A stretch of DNA of 15,447 nucleotides from an uncultured Clostridia bacterium. Its GTDB lineage: Bacteria > Bacillota > Clostridia > Christensenellales > Pumilibacteraceae. How positions within the stretch are numbered: the stretch's first letter is position 1; every line of letters starts with the position of its first letter. Location of the stretch: positions 1 to 15,447 of the forward strand of contig CANQUR010000019.1 of assembly GCA_947627075.1 (NCBI GenBank). The letters are read 5' to 3'. The notes under the pieces were generated by a model. It ran no database searches, had not been told where the DNA came from, and was given only the letters and a program-made list of their open reading frames with translations. Made by a program: the position numbers and the translations under genes. Below, one piece after another: positions 13,506 to 15,447 of the stretch.

Positions 13506-14051
13506 CTAATCGAAATCCTCCGTAAAGACCATGTTGACATACGTCTTTAATTCCTCGAACATTTTAGTATCGCTCAGATCGCGTTCAAGCTCCTTTACTA
13601 TTTCGCGATAATACCATTCGGTCTGACTCGGGCTGCCCTTAAAGCGCGACCACACGTTCTCGCCCACAATGCGCTTATCGTGATACAAGCTCTTTATATT
13701 GGAAAGCTTGTCCGCGCATATAAGCTGACGCGCACCAATCGACGCCGTTTTCAGCTCCTCGATCGCCAACTCCTTTCGCTTTGTCCAAGACAACGATTTA
13801 TCCTCGGTATCGCTCTTTACAAGTTCGGCGATCTCGCTCCCGAAAAGCGCGTCGATATCCTCGAGCGTCGCATCGGTATCCTCGACCGTATCGTGAAGCA
13901 CGCCGGCTATCTGAACTTCGATAGGACAATCGTTGGCAGCGAGGATCTGAAGCACTTCCATCGGGTGAACTATATAAGGAACGTCGGTGCCCTTTCGATA
14001 TTGATTGCGGTGCATGATCGCCGCATATTCTATGGCATTATGTAAAAGCAT
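13506..14051 (-). CDS. Small HD-domain (p)ppGpp-hydrolase-like protein
   Basis: 181 residues made of one HD domain of the RelA/SpoT hydrolase type. Visible: HRNQYRKGTDVPYIVHP (14-30) with metal-ligand H29; GVLHDTVEDT (50-59) with H53-D54 as the HD pair and E57-D58 as the ED motif used by (p)ppGpp 3'-pyrophosphohydrolases; and D114 in CADKLSNI. The C-terminal W-Y-Y-R-E segment is typical of stand-alone hydrolases of MESH1 or small alarmone hydrolase type. No synthetase, TGS or ACT domain is present. The expected reaction is removal of pyrophosphate from ppGpp or pppGpp in the cytoplasm; other nucleotides are possible. AGGAGG lies 5 bases before the ATG. It is the first gene of the minus-strand operon and has its own promoter at 14071-14099. 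Confidence 0.88.
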   Translation of the reverse strand: MLLHNAIEYAAIMHRNQYRKGTDVPYIVHPMEVLQILAANDCPIEVQIAGVLHDTVEDTDATLEDIDALFGSEIAELVKSDTEDKSLSWTKRKELAIEELKTASIGARQLICADKLSNIKSLYHDKRIVGENVWSRFKGSPSQTEWYYREIVKELERDLSDTKMFEELKTYVNMVFTEDFD

Positions 14052-14070
14052 AAGCGCCTCCTACGCTATT

Positions 14071-14099
14071 ATTTTAACACAAAAACTCCGGCAAGTAAA
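14071..14099 (-). promoter_or_regulatory. Promoter for the HD-DUF1295-small protein operon
   Basis: On the minus strand: -35 TTTACT at 14094-14099, a 17-base spacer and -10 TAAAAT at 14071-14076. The start would be near 14065, so the leader is about 14 bases, just enough for AGGAGG. Confidence 0.65.
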
Positions 14100-14107
14100 G
14101 AGGTTTT

Positions 14108-14129
14108 CGAAAATTTACTCATATTTTCG
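14108..14129. repeat. Inverted repeat in the divergent intergenic region
   Basis: CGAAAAT and ATTTTCG are inverted copies 8 bases apart. They sit just upstream of the HD-operon -35 box and of the distal promoter of the activase gene. They could be an operator, but in such AT-rich DNA a chance match is possible. Confidence 0.3.
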
Positions 14130-14140
14130 CTTATAAACGT

Positions 14141-14168
14141 TTGACAATATAAGTAAAATTATTATTAA
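14141..14168 (+). promoter_or_regulatory. Possible distal promoter of the activase gene
   Basis: A perfect -35 hexamer TTGACA at 14141-14146 is followed, 16 bases on, by TATTAA at 14163-14168, a poor -10. It may be an upstream promoter, or a chance hexamer. Confidence 0.35.
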
Positions 14169-14188
14169 ACATTGAGGCGTAAAAAAAC

Positions 14189-14217
14189 TTTATTTTTGTC
14201 TCGAAATGTGCTATAAT
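14189..14217 (+). promoter_or_regulatory. Proximal promoter of the activase gene
   Basis: A consensus -10 TATAAT at 14212-14217 is preceded after 17 bases by a weak -35 TTTATT at 14189-14194. The transcript would start near 14224, leaving a leader of about 23 bases with only a weak GGTG ribosome binding site 9 bases before the ATG. Confidence 0.6.
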
Positions 14218-14246
14218 AAACGGGAAACTTTATTTTCGGTGTAACA

Positions 14247-15447
14247 ATGACAAAATATCTTGGCGTAGACGTCGGCTCGACCACTGTCAAAGCGACGGTG
14301 ATAGGCGAAAAAACAGAATACAGTTCCTATGTGAGGCATTTTGCCCGCGTAAAGGAAACGGTGCTATCCGAACTCGAAAAGATCCGATCGCTTTTTGATG
14401 ACGATTTTTGCATAGCCTTTACGGGTAGCGCCGGAATGGGTCTTGCGGCAAGAAGCGACGTCGCCTTTGTGCAGGAGGTGCAAGCCGCCTATATCGCCAT
14501 AAAAAAATATTATCCGAACGTAGATGCAATGGTGGAGCTCGGCGGCGAGGATGCAAAAATAATCTTTTTGACAGGCGGCGCCGAACAGAGAATGAACGGA
14601 AGTTGCGCGGGCGGCACGGGTGCGTTCATCGACCAAATGGCAACGCTTCTCGACATTACAAACGAGCAAATGGATGAATACGCCTTGCGAGCGCAAAAGG
14701 TTTATCCCATAGCCTCACGCTGCGGAGTCTTTGCAAAATCGGACATACAGCCGCTCATAAATCAAGGCGCAAAAAAAGAGGATATTGCCGCTTCGATCTT
14801 TCAAGCGGTGGTCGATCAGACCGTTTCGGGACTCGCGCAGGGCAGAAAAATAAAGGGTAAAGTTTTGTTTTTGGGCGGACCGTTGCATTTTTTCACAAGC
14901 CTTCAACGCGCCTTTGTCAATACGCTCAAACTCGACCAAGACGACGCGCTGTTCCCGGACGACGCGCCTCGATTCATGTCGATAGGAGCGGCCCTGTATT
15001 CGCAAAATACAAAGCCCGAACGCTTGGACGACATAATTTCGCGCATAAAGAATGCACATATCGGAGACGGCGTCATTACCGGTCGCGCTTTGTTTGCCTC
15101 AAAACAAGAATACGAGGAATTTTTGCGCAGGCATCGCTCCGCCGATCTGCCAAATGCCGACATACATACATATTCGGGCAAATGCTATATTGGCATAGAC
15201 TCGGGTTCGACCACCACCAAGCTTGCCGCCATCACGGACAAGTGTGAACTTTTGTGGTCTTGTTATCAAGAAAACAACGGTCAACCGCTCGATATCACCG
15301 TAAAGCGGCTCAAGGAGTTCTTTTCGCTTGCGGGCGATAGAATAGAAGTAGCCGGTTGCGCCGTTACGGGTTACGGCGAGGACCTTATAAAAAGCGCTAT
15401 AAGCGCCGATCTCGGATTGGTCGAAACGGTCGCACATCTCAAGGCGG
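14247..15447 (+). CDS. Acyl-CoA dehydratase activase-type protein with two BadF domains, cut by right edge
   Basis: The frame is open from ATG 14247 to the end of the window (400 residues seen). It starts as an ASKHA-fold ATPase of the BadF/BadG/BcrA/BcrD family: YLGVDVGSTTVKATVIG (4-20), FTGSAGMG (58-65), ELGGEDAKI (97-105), NGSCAGGTGAF with Cys120, and ASRCGVFAKSD with Cys159. These two Cys correspond to the iron-sulfur ligands of the 2-hydroxyglutaryl-CoA dehydratase activator. A second copy begins at about 313 (YIGIDSGSTTTKLAAITD). Two such domains in a row are typical of a very large protein (around 1,400 residues, from memory) that continues with DUF2229 and a dehydratase-subunit-like part, widespread in anaerobes. 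Activators use ATP to inject an electron into a partner enzyme; the target here is unknown. It is divergent from the HD gene. Confidence 0.9.
   Translation, partial: MTKYLGVDVGSTTVKATVIGEKTEYSSYVRHFARVKETVLSELEKIRSLFDDDFCIAFTGSAGMGLAARSDVAFVQEVQAAYIAIKKYYPNVDAMVELGGEDAKIIFLTGGAEQRMNGSCAGGTGAFIDQMATLLDITNEQMDEYALRAQKVYPIASRCGVFAKSDIQPLINQGAKKEDIAASIFQAVVDQTVSGLAQGRKIKGKVLFLGGPLHFFTSLQRAFVNTLKLDQDDALFPDDAPRFMSIGAALYSQNTKPERLDDIISRIKNAHIGDGVITGRALFASKQEYEEFLRRHRSADLPNADIHTYSGKCYIGIDSGSTTTKLAAITDKCELLWSCYQENNGQPLDITVKRLKEFFSLAGDRIEVAGCAVTGYGEDLIKSAISADLGLVETVAHLKA

Overview
The window looks like chromosomal DNA of a gut-type, Gram-positive anaerobe of the Bacillota, most likely class Clostridia. 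The evidence is a housekeeping core (SecA, release factor 2, TsaD, MnmA), strong AGGAGG-type ribosome binding sites, sigma-A-type promoters, a large two-domain acyl-CoA dehydratase activase, and a small protein of a type I associate with Clostridia. I cannot place it more finely from sequence alone. No phage, transposase, integrase or CRISPR array is visible.

Layout. (1) Positions 1-1699: the 3' part of a repetitive surface protein (divergent InlB-type B-repeats, then four related G-x-W-x-G domains), broken by a frameshift inside the third domain and closed by a terminator. (2) Positions 1745-2531, minus strand: a membrane-anchored DUF2188 protein with a clear promoter, followed by tRNA-Gly(CCC) and its terminator. 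(3) Positions 2616-7542, plus strand: a promoter with a 5' leader hairpin drives a three-gene unit, namely a degenerate Rho-like protein, secA and prfB. (4) Positions 7543-7848: a 78-bp-period tandem repeat whose units carry small hairpins. (5) Positions 7928-12418, plus strand: tsaD, mnmA (ATGA overlap), an M42-type aminopeptidase and a YbhN/LPG-synthase-type membrane protein. (6) Positions 12422-14051, minus strand: a (p)ppGpp-hydrolase-like HD protein, a DUF1295 membrane protein and a 46-residue protein, probably one operon. (7) From 14247 off the right edge: a BadF/BcrA-type activase, divergent from that operon.

How the genes fit together. TsaD and MnmA both modify tRNA anticodon loops (t6A37 and s2U34), PrfB terminates translation and SecA exports proteins, so the centre is core translation and export. 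The outer parts are accessory: cell surface, alarmone metabolism, and membrane or redox enzymes.

The most unusual item is the Rho-like gene at 2712-3674. It keeps the Rho N-terminal, RNA-binding and parts of the ATPase fold in the right order. It has lost the Walker A lysine, the Walker B aspartate, the Q-loop segment and the C-terminal arginine-finger region, yet it has an intact frame, a good promoter and a good ribosome binding site. It may be an RNA-binding pseudo-ATPase relative of Rho. Next in interest are the hairpin-bearing tandem repeat after prfB, and the 46-residue protein whose ribosome binding site lies in the loop of a hairpin that abuts its start codon.
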